33,499 bases of DNA from PALSA-505 sp035308365 (GTDB lineage: Bacteria > Actinomycetota > Actinomycetes > Streptosporangiales > Streptosporangiaceae). Position numbers and translations under genes: made by a program. Positions 8,262-16,672 of the stretch are shown here, in pieces. The first letter of the stretch is position 1; the number at the start of each line of letters is the position of its first letter. Under the pieces are notes generated by a model, which made no database searches, was not told the DNA's origin, and saw only the letters and a list, made by a program, of their open reading frames with translations. The stretch covers positions 1-33,499 of the forward strand of contig DATGGU010000195.1 of the NCBI GenBank assembly GCA_035308365.1. Reading direction: 5' to 3'.

Positions 8262-10094
8262 TCAGCCGGACTTGGGCAGTGCGCTGAGCGCCAGCGCCTG
8301 CGAGGCCGGCTCGCCGGTCGCCGGGTCAAGGAACAGCTTGTGGTTCTGCGGGGTCTTCTGGGTGAAGTTGAACATGGACACGATCGACCCGGCCGCCGTG
8401 TCGGCCGCGCCGTTACCCAGGGCTGGCAGGTGCCAGTTGTACTCGATGAACCGCACCACCGAGCTCTGGTCGATGAAGGTGTTGTCCACCCAGTTGGCTC
8501 GCGCCCACGGCGAGATCACCAGGAACGGCAGCCGCGGCCCGGCGCCGCAGCGGCCCTGCTCCGGCTGGCCGGCCGAGTTGACCGGGACCAGGCTGGCCGA
8601 ACTGCCACACTGGCCGGTGCCGGTCAGCGAGTCGAGCGAGGTCTGCGACCCGGTGATGAGCGGGCCGAACGCGTGGTCATACCACCCGTCAGAGTCGTCG
8701 TAGGTGATGACGACCGCGGTGGACTTCCAGGACGGCAGCGACTCGAGGCCGTTGATCGTGTCGACCAGCCAGGCCTGCTCGTCCAGCGGGTCGGAGTAGC
8801 CCGCGTGGCCGTCCTGGTACTTCGGCGCCTTGAGGTAGGAGACGGCCGGCAGGTGGCCCGCCTTGGCGGCGGCCCAGAAGACTGACGTGTCGTACTGGTG
8901 GTTGGCCTGGTCGGTGTGGCCGACCATGGCCACCGACGTCGGGGGCTTGTGCATCGGATTGGCGGTGGAGGCGTAGTACTCGAACGGCTCGTGGTGCGGG
9001 CTGTAGTCGTTCACCTTGCTGCCGCCCACGTTGGTGTGGTTCTCGGAGCAGATCTGCGCGGTGGTCGGCGGGGTGCCGGTGCCGGGCACGAAGCCGTCGT
9101 CGAAGCCGCCCTGGAACCAGCCCCAGGTGATCTTGGCCTTGGTCAGCTCGACGCCGATGTTGTTGCCGCCCATGGTGATCGTGCCGGCCGCGCTGGTGGC
9201 GCCGTCGCCGCCGTCCGCGCTGGGCGCGTACGAGCAGAAGTCATAGGTGGGGTCGGCGTCGCTGTAGCTGGTGCCGGGCCCGGCGGGCTTCGGCTTGCCG
9301 GCCTTGATGTTCGACAGGAGCGGGTTCGAGGTGTTCAGCCCGTGCGGATTGGGGCAGGCCGGGTCGTTGATGGTCGCCGTCGCCGGGCCGCAGATGGCTC
9401 CGTAGGTCTGGGCAGCGGTGACGTTGAACGCGCCCGGGGTCGAGGGACCGAAGGTGGTGTTCCAGGCGTTGTCGCTCATCGCGAAGTGCTGCGCGTAGTT
9501 CCACAGCCCGGTCACGGTGTTGCCGTCGTAGTAGTCCATGACGGCCTTGCCGGTGTCGCCACCGGCCGGCACCGGCTCCGGCTGGCCGCCGACGGTGAAC
9601 CCGGACAGGCACTGCTGCAACGTCAGGTTGCCGCCGGTGTTCGCCGGGTAGGCGTCCTCGGCGCCGTGGTCAGCCGCGTTCTGCTCGGCCGTGTAATCGT
9701 GATCCTGGTCACAGGTCAGCGGGTCGGCGTGGTCGAGCCGCAGCGGGTTCGAGCCGTTCGGGTTGCTGGTCAGCAGCGGCCCGGCCGGGCCGTTCGGGCC
9801 GGCGCTGTTGTACAGGCCGTTGATCGTGGGCGTGCCCGGCTTCGCGTTGAACGCTGGCTCACCAGAGGGGTTGGCCGCGTACGGGTAGGTACCGAAATAG
9901 TGATCGAAGGATACGTTCTCGTCGAAGATCACGACGAGATGCTTGATCGGTGTGGTCGTGGTCGAAGTCACATGACTGACCGAATGAACGAGCGCGCTGT
10001 GCTCGCTGGCCATGGCGCTCGTCGCCCCGGCGGCGCCCAGCGCGATCACGGCCACTGTGGCCGTGATCGCCTGTGCCCGGCGCGGTACTCGCAT
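8262..10094 (-). CDS. Secreted phospholipase C / acid phosphatase-type phosphoesterase
   Basis: The 610-aa protein has a Sec signal at 1-30 (RRAQAITATVAVIALGAAGATSAMA). The phosphoesterase-family active-site block follows: HLVVIFDENVSFDHYFGTYP at about 52-71, with the E59-N60 pair and D64. Later metal-site motifs are VSYLKAPKYQDGHAGYSDPLDEQAW and VVITYDDSDGWYDH (about 460-475). These belong to the AcpA/PLC family, which cleaves phosphate monoesters or phospholipid head groups outside the cell. The length fits the family. The ATG at 10094 has a strong GAGGAGG site. The enzyme could supply phosphate or release lipid head groups; the substrate is not visible from sequence. Confidence 0.9.
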   Translation of the reverse strand: MRVPRRAQAITATVAVIALGAAGATSAMASEHSALVHSVSHVTSTTTTPIKHLVVIFDENVSFDHYFGTYPYAANPSGEPAFNAKPGTPTINGLYNSAGPNGPAGPLLTSNPNGSNPLRLDHADPLTCDQDHDYTAEQNAADHGAEDAYPANTGGNLTLQQCLSGFTVGGQPEPVPAGGDTGKAVMDYYDGNTVTGLWNYAQHFAMSDNAWNTTFGPSTPGAFNVTAAQTYGAICGPATATINDPACPNPHGLNTSNPLLSNIKAGKPKPAGPGTSYSDADPTYDFCSYAPSADGGDGATSAAGTITMGGNNIGVELTKAKITWGWFQGGFDDGFVPGTGTPPTTAQICSENHTNVGGSKVNDYSPHHEPFEYYASTANPMHKPPTSVAMVGHTDQANHQYDTSVFWAAAKAGHLPAVSYLKAPKYQDGHAGYSDPLDEQAWLVDTINGLESLPSWKSTAVVITYDDSDGWYDHAFGPLITGSQTSLDSLTGTGQCGSSASLVPVNSAGQPEQGRCGAGPRLPFLVISPWARANWVDNTFIDQSSVVRFIEYNWHLPALGNGAADTAAGSIVSMFNFTQKTPQNHKLFLDPATGEPASQALALSALPKSG

Positions 10095-10145
10095 GCTCTG
10101 CCTCCTCTGGCGGTGCCTGAAACAACTGGCGGGACCGGACGGAGC

Positions 10146-10175
10146 CTAAGGTCAGCGGCTGCCTTTGGCCTTAAG
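10146..10175. promoter_or_regulatory. Imperfect inverted repeat in divergent promoter region
   Basis: The sequence ctaaggtc (10146-10153) faces ggccttaag (10167-10175) in the 158-bp gap between the phosphoesterase gene (-) and the PucR-type regulator gene (+). It could be an operator for the PucR protein or another regulator. The symmetry is modest and the site unproven. Confidence 0.3.
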
Positions 10176-10252
10176 AGCGAATGGGCGCGCAGATGAAATC
10201 ATGGTGAACGACGGCCGGATGCCCGGGTGGGTCAGCCCGTAGATTGAGCACT

Positions 10253-11890
10253 GTGCGTGACTCTCGTATGGCCGCGCCCGGAGCCCGGCTGCAGCAACTG
10301 GTGGATGATCTCGGCAGCACGTTCCTTGAAGTCATCGAGGCGCCGGGGCCGCTGGATGCGGTGGTAACCGGCGTTACGATCTTCGATCCGCACGATGATC
10401 TCGTCGTCTCCCCGGGAGAGCTGGTGCTCGGCGTTGGCATCGCGGCCGACGCGGATCTGCCGAGCCTGATCAGGCGCCTTGGCCGGCTCGGCGCGGCCGG
10501 GCTCGTGGTGAAGGCACCCGGCGAGGTCAGCGGCCGGCTGCGGGATGAGGTGCGGCGCGATGGTGTGCCGGTGCTCGGGCTCACCCGCGCCGCCTCGTGG
10601 TTCCAGGTGGCGGCGCTGCTGCGTTCGTTCCTTGACCGCCGGGCGATGGCCGGCACCGGCGACCTGGCCGGCATTCCCGCCGGTGACCTGTTCGCGTTTG
10701 CGAACGCGGTGTGCGCGCTGGTGGATGCTCCGGTGACGGTCGAGGACCGGTCGTCCCGGGTGCTGGCCTTCTCCGCTCGCCAGGACGAGGCTGACAGCGG
10801 CCGGATCGAGACGATCCTGGGGCGGCAGGTCCCGAGCAAGTATCTGAGGATGCTGGAGGAACGCGGGGTCTTCCACGACCTCTACCAGACCCCGGGGCCG
10901 GTTTACATACCGAGCCTCGACCGGGGCATGCTGCCCCGGGTCGCCGCGGCGATCCGGGTCGGCCCGGAGGTGCTCGGCTCGCTGTGGGTGGCGGTTGACG
11001 GAGCGCTGTCCGAGGAACGTATGCAGGCACTGACCGAGGCTGCGGGGCTTGCCGCACTGCACCTGCTCCATCAGCGGAACTCGGCCGATCTGGCCCGGCA
11101 GCTCAGCGCGGACCTGCTGGAGACCGTGTTTGCCGGTGGCGGGCCGGCGCACGAGGCGGCGGCCCGTCTCGGTCTGCCCGCCGGCCCGTCGTGCGTCCTC
11201 GCCTGCCAGGTGGTGGGCCGGAGTGGTGCGGAGCTTGAGGGAGCGGGCCAGCGGCTGGCGGACGCGCTGACCCTGCACCTGGCCGCCATCCGGGCTGGGT
11301 CGGCCGTCGCCAGGATCGGCCACCTCGTGTACGCGGTGGTGCCGGTTTCCGGTCACAACGACGCGGATCAGGCGAGCCGGCACATGCAGGAGATCGCGGC
11401 CAGGTTCGTTGCCAGGGTCGGCCACCGGGTCCGGCCGGTCATCGGCATCGGCGGGCCGGCCGAGTCACTTAACGGCCTTGGCCGGGCTCGGGTCGAGGCG
11501 GAGCGAGCGGCCCGGGTGCTGCGGGACAGCCCGGCGTGGCCAGGCGCCGACGGCGGACCGGGCGGCCGCGCGGCGCGGTTCGAGGATGTCTACCTGGAAA
11601 CGGTGCTGGACCGGCTGCGCGAACTGCTTGCCGCCGAGGAGGAAGGGCTGCATGGCCCGGTCGCGAAGCTCGCCCGGTACGACACCGAGAACGGGACCGA
11701 GCTGACGGCATCGGTTCGCGCGTACCTGGACGCGTTCGGGGACGTGGGCCGGGCCGCGGCCAGCGTCCACGTCCACCCGAACACCTTCCGGTACCGGTTG
11801 CGGCGGGTGCGGGAGGTCAGCGGCCTCGACTTGGACGACGCGCGGGCCCGGCTCGGGGCCATGGTGCAGCTGTCCGTGCTTCCCCGGTGA
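10253..11890 (+). CDS. PucR-family transcriptional regulator
   Basis: The 545-aa protein starts with a PucR ligand-sensing domain (LQQLVDDLGSTFLEVIEAPGPLDAVVTGVTIFDPHDD, about 6-110). It continues through a GAF-like region with EDRSSRVLAFSARQ and a GGDEF-like linker. It ends with the PucR C-terminal helix-turn-helix: YLDAFGDVGRAAASVHVHPNTFRYRLRRVREVSGLDL (about 485-525). PucR proteins sense metabolites of purine, amino acid or amide breakdown. GTG at 10253 is preferred; TTG 10244 and ATG 10268 are alternatives, and none has a convincing ribosome site, so the message may be leaderless. It precedes the peptide uptake/D-aminopeptidase genes by 152 bp and is their likely regulator. Confidence 0.88.
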   Translation: MRDSRMAAPGARLQQLVDDLGSTFLEVIEAPGPLDAVVTGVTIFDPHDDLVVSPGELVLGVGIAADADLPSLIRRLGRLGAAGLVVKAPGEVSGRLRDEVRRDGVPVLGLTRAASWFQVAALLRSFLDRRAMAGTGDLAGIPAGDLFAFANAVCALVDAPVTVEDRSSRVLAFSARQDEADSGRIETILGRQVPSKYLRMLEERGVFHDLYQTPGPVYIPSLDRGMLPRVAAAIRVGPEVLGSLWVAVDGALSEERMQALTEAAGLAALHLLHQRNSADLARQLSADLLETVFAGGGPAHEAAARLGLPAGPSCVLACQVVGRSGAELEGAGQRLADALTLHLAAIRAGSAVARIGHLVYAVVPVSGHNDADQASRHMQEIAARFVARVGHRVRPVIGIGGPAESLNGLGRARVEAERAARVLRDSPAWPGADGGPGGRAARFEDVYLETVLDRLRELLAAEEEGLHGPVAKLARYDTENGTELTASVRAYLDAFGDVGRAAASVHVHPNTFRYRLRRVREVSGLDLDDARARLGAMVQLSVLPR

Positions 11891-12042
11891 CATAGACCGC
11901 CCGGCCGCGGCGCTCGTCCGATCCGACGAACGGCCGGCCGCCAGTTTCGTCCGGTGCCACATGGCTGCTGGCGCGCGGCGCCGGGGAAGCTTGCAGGAAC
12001 CCTGGCCGAAGGGTCTTGCCGGTCGAGAACACGGAGCCAGAC

Positions 12043-13902
12043 ATGAGCAGACGCCGCCGCGCGTACAGCACACCGCTCGCCGCTGTCACTGTCGCTGCCG
12101 CACTGCTGCTCTCCGCCTGCACCGGCTCGTCATCCGGGCCGGGCTCCGGCAAACCCGTAACCGGCGGCACGGTGACCTTCGCGGAGCAGCCTGGCACGCC
12201 GCCCACCTACATCTTCCCGCTCTACAACGGCGCGAACTCGGGCAACAACAACATCACCTATCTGCAGCCGCTCATGTGGCTGCCGTTGTACTGGTTCGGT
12301 CACCCCGGCAACGCCCTGGCGACGGTCAACTATCAGCTCAGCATGGCCGACCCGCCGGTGTTCTCCGGCGGCGGCAAGACCATCACCATCAGACTGAAGA
12401 ACTACCGGTGGTCTGATGGCAAGCCGGTCACCTCACGGGACATCGAGTTCTGGATGAACTTGCTGCTCCAGGAGAAGAACAACTACGCCGGCTACGTGCC
12501 CGGAGGGTGGCTCGATCACGTGGCCGGCATGTCCGCGCCGGACCCGCACACCTTCGTCCTGCGGCTGAGCGTGGCATACAACCCCACCTACCTGCTCTAC
12601 AACGGCCTGGCCACGATCACGCCGATGCCGCAGCATGCCTGGGACAAGACGTCGGCGGCCAGCGCCGCGGGGAACTACGACCAGACCCCGGCCGGGGCAC
12701 GGCAGGTCTACAGCTTCCTCAACAAGGCCTCGATGTCGCTGGCCACCTGGGACACGAATCCGTTGTGGCAGGTCGTGGACGGTCCCTGGCACCTGAAGCC
12801 GGGCTCTGGGTTCCAGGTCACCGGCCAGACCATCATGCTGCCGAACCGCGGCTACTCCGGCCCCGGCAAACCAAAGATCAGCGAGTTCGAGGAGCTGCCG
12901 TTCACCAGCGCCACCGCGGAGTTCAACGCGCTGCGGTCGGGGACTGTGGACTACGGGTATGTTCCAACGACCGAGGTCGCCTCGGCCGGATCCCTGACCT
13001 CGCAGGGATACGCGGTCAAGCCCTGGTACGAGTGGGGCTTCACGTTCGTCTCGCTCAACTTCAGCAACCCGAAGTACGCGCCGCTGGAGAACCAGCTCTA
13101 CATCCGGCAGGCGATGCAGTCGCTGATCAACCAGCCCGTGTACATCAAGCGCATCCTGCTGAATTACGGGACGCCGACTTACGGTCCGGTGCCGACGTTC
13201 CCGCAAAGCACGTTCCTGAACCCGGCCGAGCGGAACAACCCCTATCCGTACAGCCCGGCTGCCGCGCAGCGGCTGCTGACCAGCCATGGCTGGACGATCC
13301 CGGCGGGCGGCGGGCCGGCCACATGTGCCCGTGCGGGCACCGGGGCTGGTCAGTGCGGGGCGGGGATCGCCGCCGGTACCAAGCTCGTCATCCCGATGCT
13401 GTACACCAGCGGCGTCCCGGAAATGGACGCGGAGGTGCAGGAGATGCAGTCGGCGTTCGGCTCGTCGGGCATCGGCCTTCAGCTCAGCCAGGCCCCGGGG
13501 AACACCGTCCTGTCCGACTCCTACGAGTGCATCGGCAAGACGGTGAAGACCTGCCCGGCAAGCTCGACCGCCCTGTCGCTGTTCTCCTCGCCGAGCTACA
13601 CCTACGTGCCGATCTACTACCCGGACGGGGACAGCCTGTTCGAGTGCAACGGCGCGACGAACGGCGGCGATTACTGCAACAGTCAGGTTGACAGCCTGAT
13701 CGCCCAGCTCACGACGGCCACCGGTGCCGCCGCCCAGGCCGCCTTCTACCGTTACCAGATATTCCTGGCCCGGCAGGTCCCGGTGCTGTGGTTCCCGAAC
13801 GCCGCCTACCAGATCTCGGTGATCTCGCCGCGGCTCGGTGGGGTCACCGCGCAGGACTCCACGGCACACATCTATCCCTCGTTCTGGTACCGCAAGTCCT
13901 GA
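12043..13902 (+). CDS. Peptide/nickel-type ABC transporter solute-binding lipoprotein (family 5)
   Basis: This 619-aa protein has a lipoprotein signal ending in the lipobox LLLSAC with C26 as the lipid-bearing cysteine. Family 5 solute-binding features follow: GGTVTFAEQPGTPPTYIFPLYNG, TITIRLKNYRWSDGKPVTSRDIEFW (the conserved F/W-SDG-x-P-x-T/S-A/S-x-D block), and the C-terminal YRYQIFLARQVPVLWFPN. These proteins capture oligopeptides or similar substrates and deliver them to Dpp/Opp permeases. ATG at 12043 is preferred over upstream TTG because a GGAG site precedes it and the basic signal n-region starts there. Two permease genes follow directly. No ATPase genes follow. Confidence 0.92.
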   Translation: MSRRRRAYSTPLAAVTVAAALLLSACTGSSSGPGSGKPVTGGTVTFAEQPGTPPTYIFPLYNGANSGNNNITYLQPLMWLPLYWFGHPGNALATVNYQLSMADPPVFSGGGKTITIRLKNYRWSDGKPVTSRDIEFWMNLLLQEKNNYAGYVPGGWLDHVAGMSAPDPHTFVLRLSVAYNPTYLLYNGLATITPMPQHAWDKTSAASAAGNYDQTPAGARQVYSFLNKASMSLATWDTNPLWQVVDGPWHLKPGSGFQVTGQTIMLPNRGYSGPGKPKISEFEELPFTSATAEFNALRSGTVDYGYVPTTEVASAGSLTSQGYAVKPWYEWGFTFVSLNFSNPKYAPLENQLYIRQAMQSLINQPVYIKRILLNYGTPTYGPVPTFPQSTFLNPAERNNPYPYSPAAAQRLLTSHGWTIPAGGGPATCARAGTGAGQCGAGIAAGTKLVIPMLYTSGVPEMDAEVQEMQSAFGSSGIGLQLSQAPGNTVLSDSYECIGKTVKTCPASSTALSLFSSPSYTYVPIYYPDGDSLFECNGATNGGDYCNSQVDSLIAQLTTATGAAAQAAFYRYQIFLARQVPVLWFPNAAYQISVISPRLGGVTAQDSTAHIYPSFWYRKS

Positions 13903-13954
13903 ACCGTCCCCAGGTGACGGTCAGCACGGCGGTGGGAGACCCGGAAAGGGAGAG

Positions 13955-14908
13955 ATGACACGCTACCTGGTGAGGCGCACGTCGCAGGCGATCGCCGTGC
14001 TGTTCATCGTGACGGTTGTCGTGTTCGCGATCCTGCACTTCCTGCCCGGCAGCCCGGCGCGGGCCCTGCTGGGCATCAGGGCGACCCCGGCCGCGATCCG
14101 CCAGTTCAATGCCGCCAACGGGTACAACCGGCCGCTGCCCGTCCAGTACTTGCTGTACCTTGACCGGCTGGTGCACGGGAACCTCGGGTTCTCCTACCAC
14201 TATGACCAGTCGGTCGGGTCGCTGCTGGCGATGGACCTGCCCAAGAGCGCGCTGCTCGTCGGCGCGTCCTATGTCTTCGCCCTGCTGATCGCCATTCCGA
14301 TGGGGATCGTGCAGGCGCTGCGCCGCAACCGGGCCCTCGACCACGTGCTGACCGGATTCTCGTTCGTCGGTTATGCGATGCCGACGTTCTGGCTCGGAAT
14401 CCTGCTTCTCGTCGCCTTCTCGGCCAGCGTGCACCTATTCCCGCCCGAAGGCCCGCAGGGCGCGACGGTGGGCGCGGCGCTGGGCGACCCGGCAGGGCTG
14501 GTGCTGCCCGTCGCGACGCTGACGATCGTGACGGTCGCGCAGTTCAGCAGGTTCATGCGCTCGTCGGCCATTGACGTTCTGCTGCAGGACTACATCAGGA
14601 CCGCCCGGGCCAAGGGCGCGGCGGGCTGGCATCTGATCACCAGGCACGTGCTCCGCAACAGCCTGCTTCCGATCATCACGCTCGTCGGCCTGAGCCTGCC
14701 CGGGGTGCTGAGCGGGGCGATCGTCGTCGAGGCGCTGTTCAACTACCCGGGCATGGGCTGGCTGTTCTGGACCGCCGCCGGGTCACACGACTTTCCGGTG
14801 CTCATGGGCTTCACCATCGTCGTTGCCGCCGCAACCGTCATCGGAAATCTGCTCGCCGATGTCGGGTACGCGGTCGCCGATCCACGCGTCCGGTACCAGG
14901 CGTCATGA
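13955..14908 (+). CDS. ABC transporter permease, DppB/OppB type
   Basis: The 317-aa membrane protein begins MTRYLVRRTSQAIAVLFIVTVVVFAILHFLPGSPARALLG, the hallmark N-terminus of DppB/OppB permeases. About six membrane segments follow. The cytoplasmic EAA loop reads TARAKGAAGWHLITRHVLRNSLLPIIT (about 215-240), where the ATPases dock. The ATG at 13955 follows GGGAGAG. The stop overlaps the start of the next permease by 4 bp (ATGA), so they are translated together. The partner lipoprotein gene lies 52 bp upstream. Confidence 0.93.
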   Translation: MTRYLVRRTSQAIAVLFIVTVVVFAILHFLPGSPARALLGIRATPAAIRQFNAANGYNRPLPVQYLLYLDRLVHGNLGFSYHYDQSVGSLLAMDLPKSALLVGASYVFALLIAIPMGIVQALRRNRALDHVLTGFSFVGYAMPTFWLGILLLVAFSASVHLFPPEGPQGATVGAALGDPAGLVLPVATLTIVTVAQFSRFMRSSAIDVLLQDYIRTARAKGAAGWHLITRHVLRNSLLPIITLVGLSLPGVLSGAIVVEALFNYPGMGWLFWTAAGSHDFPVLMGFTIVVAAATVIGNLLADVGYAVADPRVRYQAS

Positions 14909-15810
14909 CCACGCAGGTGAGCGCGGGCCAGAGCGCCGCTACCGGGCCGGTGACCGGCAGCGGGGGCTGGCGCGAGGCGGTCACTGACTTCGCGCAGAAC
15001 AAGATGGGCGTGGCCGGGCTGGCCACGATCGTGCTCATGCTGCTGTTCAGCTTCGCCGGCCCACTGATCTACCACACTGACCAGGTCCATCCGAACATGC
15101 TGCTGATCACCCAGCGGCCGGGCGCGAACCACCCGCTCGGAACCGACAACGTCGGCTACGACGTGCTGGGCCGGCTGATGGTCGCCGGCCAGTCATCGCT
15201 TGAGGTGGGCCTGGCCGCGGCCGTGATCGCCGGCTTCGCCGGCACGTTCTGGGGCGCGATCGCAGGCTTCGCCGGCGGCTGGCTGGACTCGGTCATGATG
15301 CGGTTCGTTGACGCGCTGCTCGCGATCCCGTCGCTGCTGCTGGTCCTGCTGCTCGCGGCGATCGTCACCCCGTCCGTTTTCATGATCATCATAGTGCTCG
15401 GCCTCATATCGTGGCTGACGACGGCGCGCCTGGTTCGCGGCGAGGTCCTGGTCCTGCGGTCGCTGGACTACGTGAAGGCGGCGCACGGGTTCGGGGCGAC
15501 CCCGCGGCAGATCGTGCTCCGGCACGTGATCCGCAACGTCATCGGCACGGTCGTCGTCCAGGTCACCTTCGAGGTCGCCAATGCGATCCTGCTGTTCGCC
15601 GCGCTGAGCTTCCTTGGTCTCGGCCCGCCACCGCCCGCGGCCAACTGGGGCGGCATGCTCACCGACGGGCTCAACTACGTGTTCTCCGGTTACTGGTGGC
15701 TGATCTATCCGGCCGGGATCTTCATCGTGGTCACGGTGGTGGCCTTCAACCTGGCCGGGGACGCGCTGCGGGACGTGTTCGAGGTCCGGCTGCGCAGCAG
15801 AAACTCGTGA
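14905..15810 (+). CDS. ABC transporter permease, DppC/OppC type
   Basis: The 301-aa protein shows the DppC/OppC layout: a short cytoplasmic N-terminus (WREAVTDFAQNKMGVAGLATIVLMLLFSFAG), the periplasmic motif HPLGTDNVGYDVLGRLMVAGQSSLEVG, and an EAA loop AAHGFGATPRQIVLRHVIRNV near 192-212. It ends with the conserved LSFLGLGPPPPAANWGGML block. It pairs with the upstream DppB-like protein to form the membrane channel. The ATPase subunits DppD and DppF are not encoded in this window, so the transporter must borrow ATPases from elsewhere or have them at another locus. Confidence 0.93.
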   Translation: MTTQVSAGQSAATGPVTGSGGWREAVTDFAQNKMGVAGLATIVLMLLFSFAGPLIYHTDQVHPNMLLITQRPGANHPLGTDNVGYDVLGRLMVAGQSSLEVGLAAAVIAGFAGTFWGAIAGFAGGWLDSVMMRFVDALLAIPSLLLVLLLAAIVTPSVFMIIIVLGLISWLTTARLVRGEVLVLRSLDYVKAAHGFGATPRQIVLRHVIRNVIGTVVVQVTFEVANAILLFAALSFLGLGPPPPAANWGGMLTDGLNYVFSGYWWLIYPAGIFIVVTVVAFNLAGDALRDVFEVRLRSRNS

Positions 15811-15832
15811 GCAGGGCAGAAGGGACACACGG

Positions 15833-16672
15833 GTGAAGATTCACATCTCGGTTGACATGGAGGGAATCGCGGGCGTGGCGGACGCCCAGGATACGACTCC
15901 CGGCGCGCCGCATTTCGACTCCTGCCGCGAGCTGATGACCGCCGAGTGCAACGCGGCCATCGAGGGCTGCTATGCGGGCGGCGCCACCGAGGTCATCGTC
16001 AACGACTCCCACGACGGCATGCTCAACCTCATCCAGCGGCAACTCGACCGGCGCGCCCGGGTCATCCGCGGCCGCACCAAGGCACTGGGCATGATGCAGG
16101 GCATCGACGACAGCACCGCAGCGACCATGTTCGTCGGCTATCACGCGCGCACCGGCAACGATGACGGCGTGCTGAACCACACGATGCGCGGCCGGGATGT
16201 GCAGGGCGTGTTCCTCAACGACGAGCCCGCCGGTGAACTGCGCCTCAACGCCGCGCTCGCCGGGTGGCACAACATCCCCGTCGCCCTCATCACGGGGGAC
16301 AACGTCCTGTGCGACGAGGGCCGCAAGTGCCTCGGCCGGGTCGAGGCCGTCGAGGTGAAACAGGCGATCGACAAGTACACGGCGCTTTCGCTGCACCCGG
16401 AAGCCGCGCAGGAGCGGATCGCCGAGGCGGCCAGGCGCGCGGTGGAGAACGTCGGGGAACTAACGCCCTACCGGATCGAGGCGCCCACAACCCTGCGCGT
16501 GCTCTGGAACTCCACGTCGATCGCGGCCATGTGCGCGAACGTGCCCGGCGTTCACCGGATCTCGCCGCGTGAGATCGAGTACACCTCGGCCGCCTACCCC
16601 GAGTTGTACGGGCTGCTGCGGGCCCTGTTCGTCCTCGCCGCCGGCTACACCTCGCAGTACACCTACGACTGA
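15833..16672 (+). CDS. dppA: M55-family D-aminopeptidase (DppA-like)
   Basis: The 279-aa enzyme matches the zinc D-aminopeptidase DppA. It has D8 and E10 in SVDMEG, H60 in NDSHDGM, H104 in VGYHAR and a Glu in the PAGELRLNA block (E135) as metal ligands, plus H116 in VLNHTM as the probable catalytic base. The spacing agrees with Bacillus DppA almost residue for residue. The family removes N-terminal D-amino acids from short peptides such as D-Ala-D-Ala. The start is GTG, 22 bp after the permease stop. It is the last gene of the uptake operon, and its stop overlaps the end of the convergent hydrolase gene by 10 bp. Confidence 0.92.
   Translation: MKIHISVDMEGIAGVADAQDTTPGAPHFDSCRELMTAECNAAIEGCYAGGATEVIVNDSHDGMLNLIQRQLDRRARVIRGRTKALGMMQGIDDSTAATMFVGYHARTGNDDGVLNHTMRGRDVQGVFLNDEPAGELRLNAALAGWHNIPVALITGDNVLCDEGRKCLGRVEAVEVKQAIDKYTALSLHPEAAQERIAEAARRAVENVGELTPYRIEAPTTLRVLWNSTSIAAMCANVPGVHRISPREIEYTSAAYPELYGLLRALFVLAAGYTSQYTYD

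Noticed and set aside
8898..10196. 432-aa plus-strand open frame
   Set aside because: Antisense to the phosphoesterase, which has clear catalytic motifs and a signal peptide.
10232..11425. 397-aa minus-strand open frame
   Set aside because: Antisense to the PucR-type regulator; no recognisable motif.
11909..11950. Imperfect tcgtc/gacga symmetry between pucR and the lipoprotein gene
   Set aside because: Arms of only 5 bp in GC-rich DNA; too weak to call an operator.
12433..13869. 478-aa minus-strand open frame
   Set aside because: Antisense to the solute-binding lipoprotein; its translation is rich in Arg, Gly and Val with no domain.
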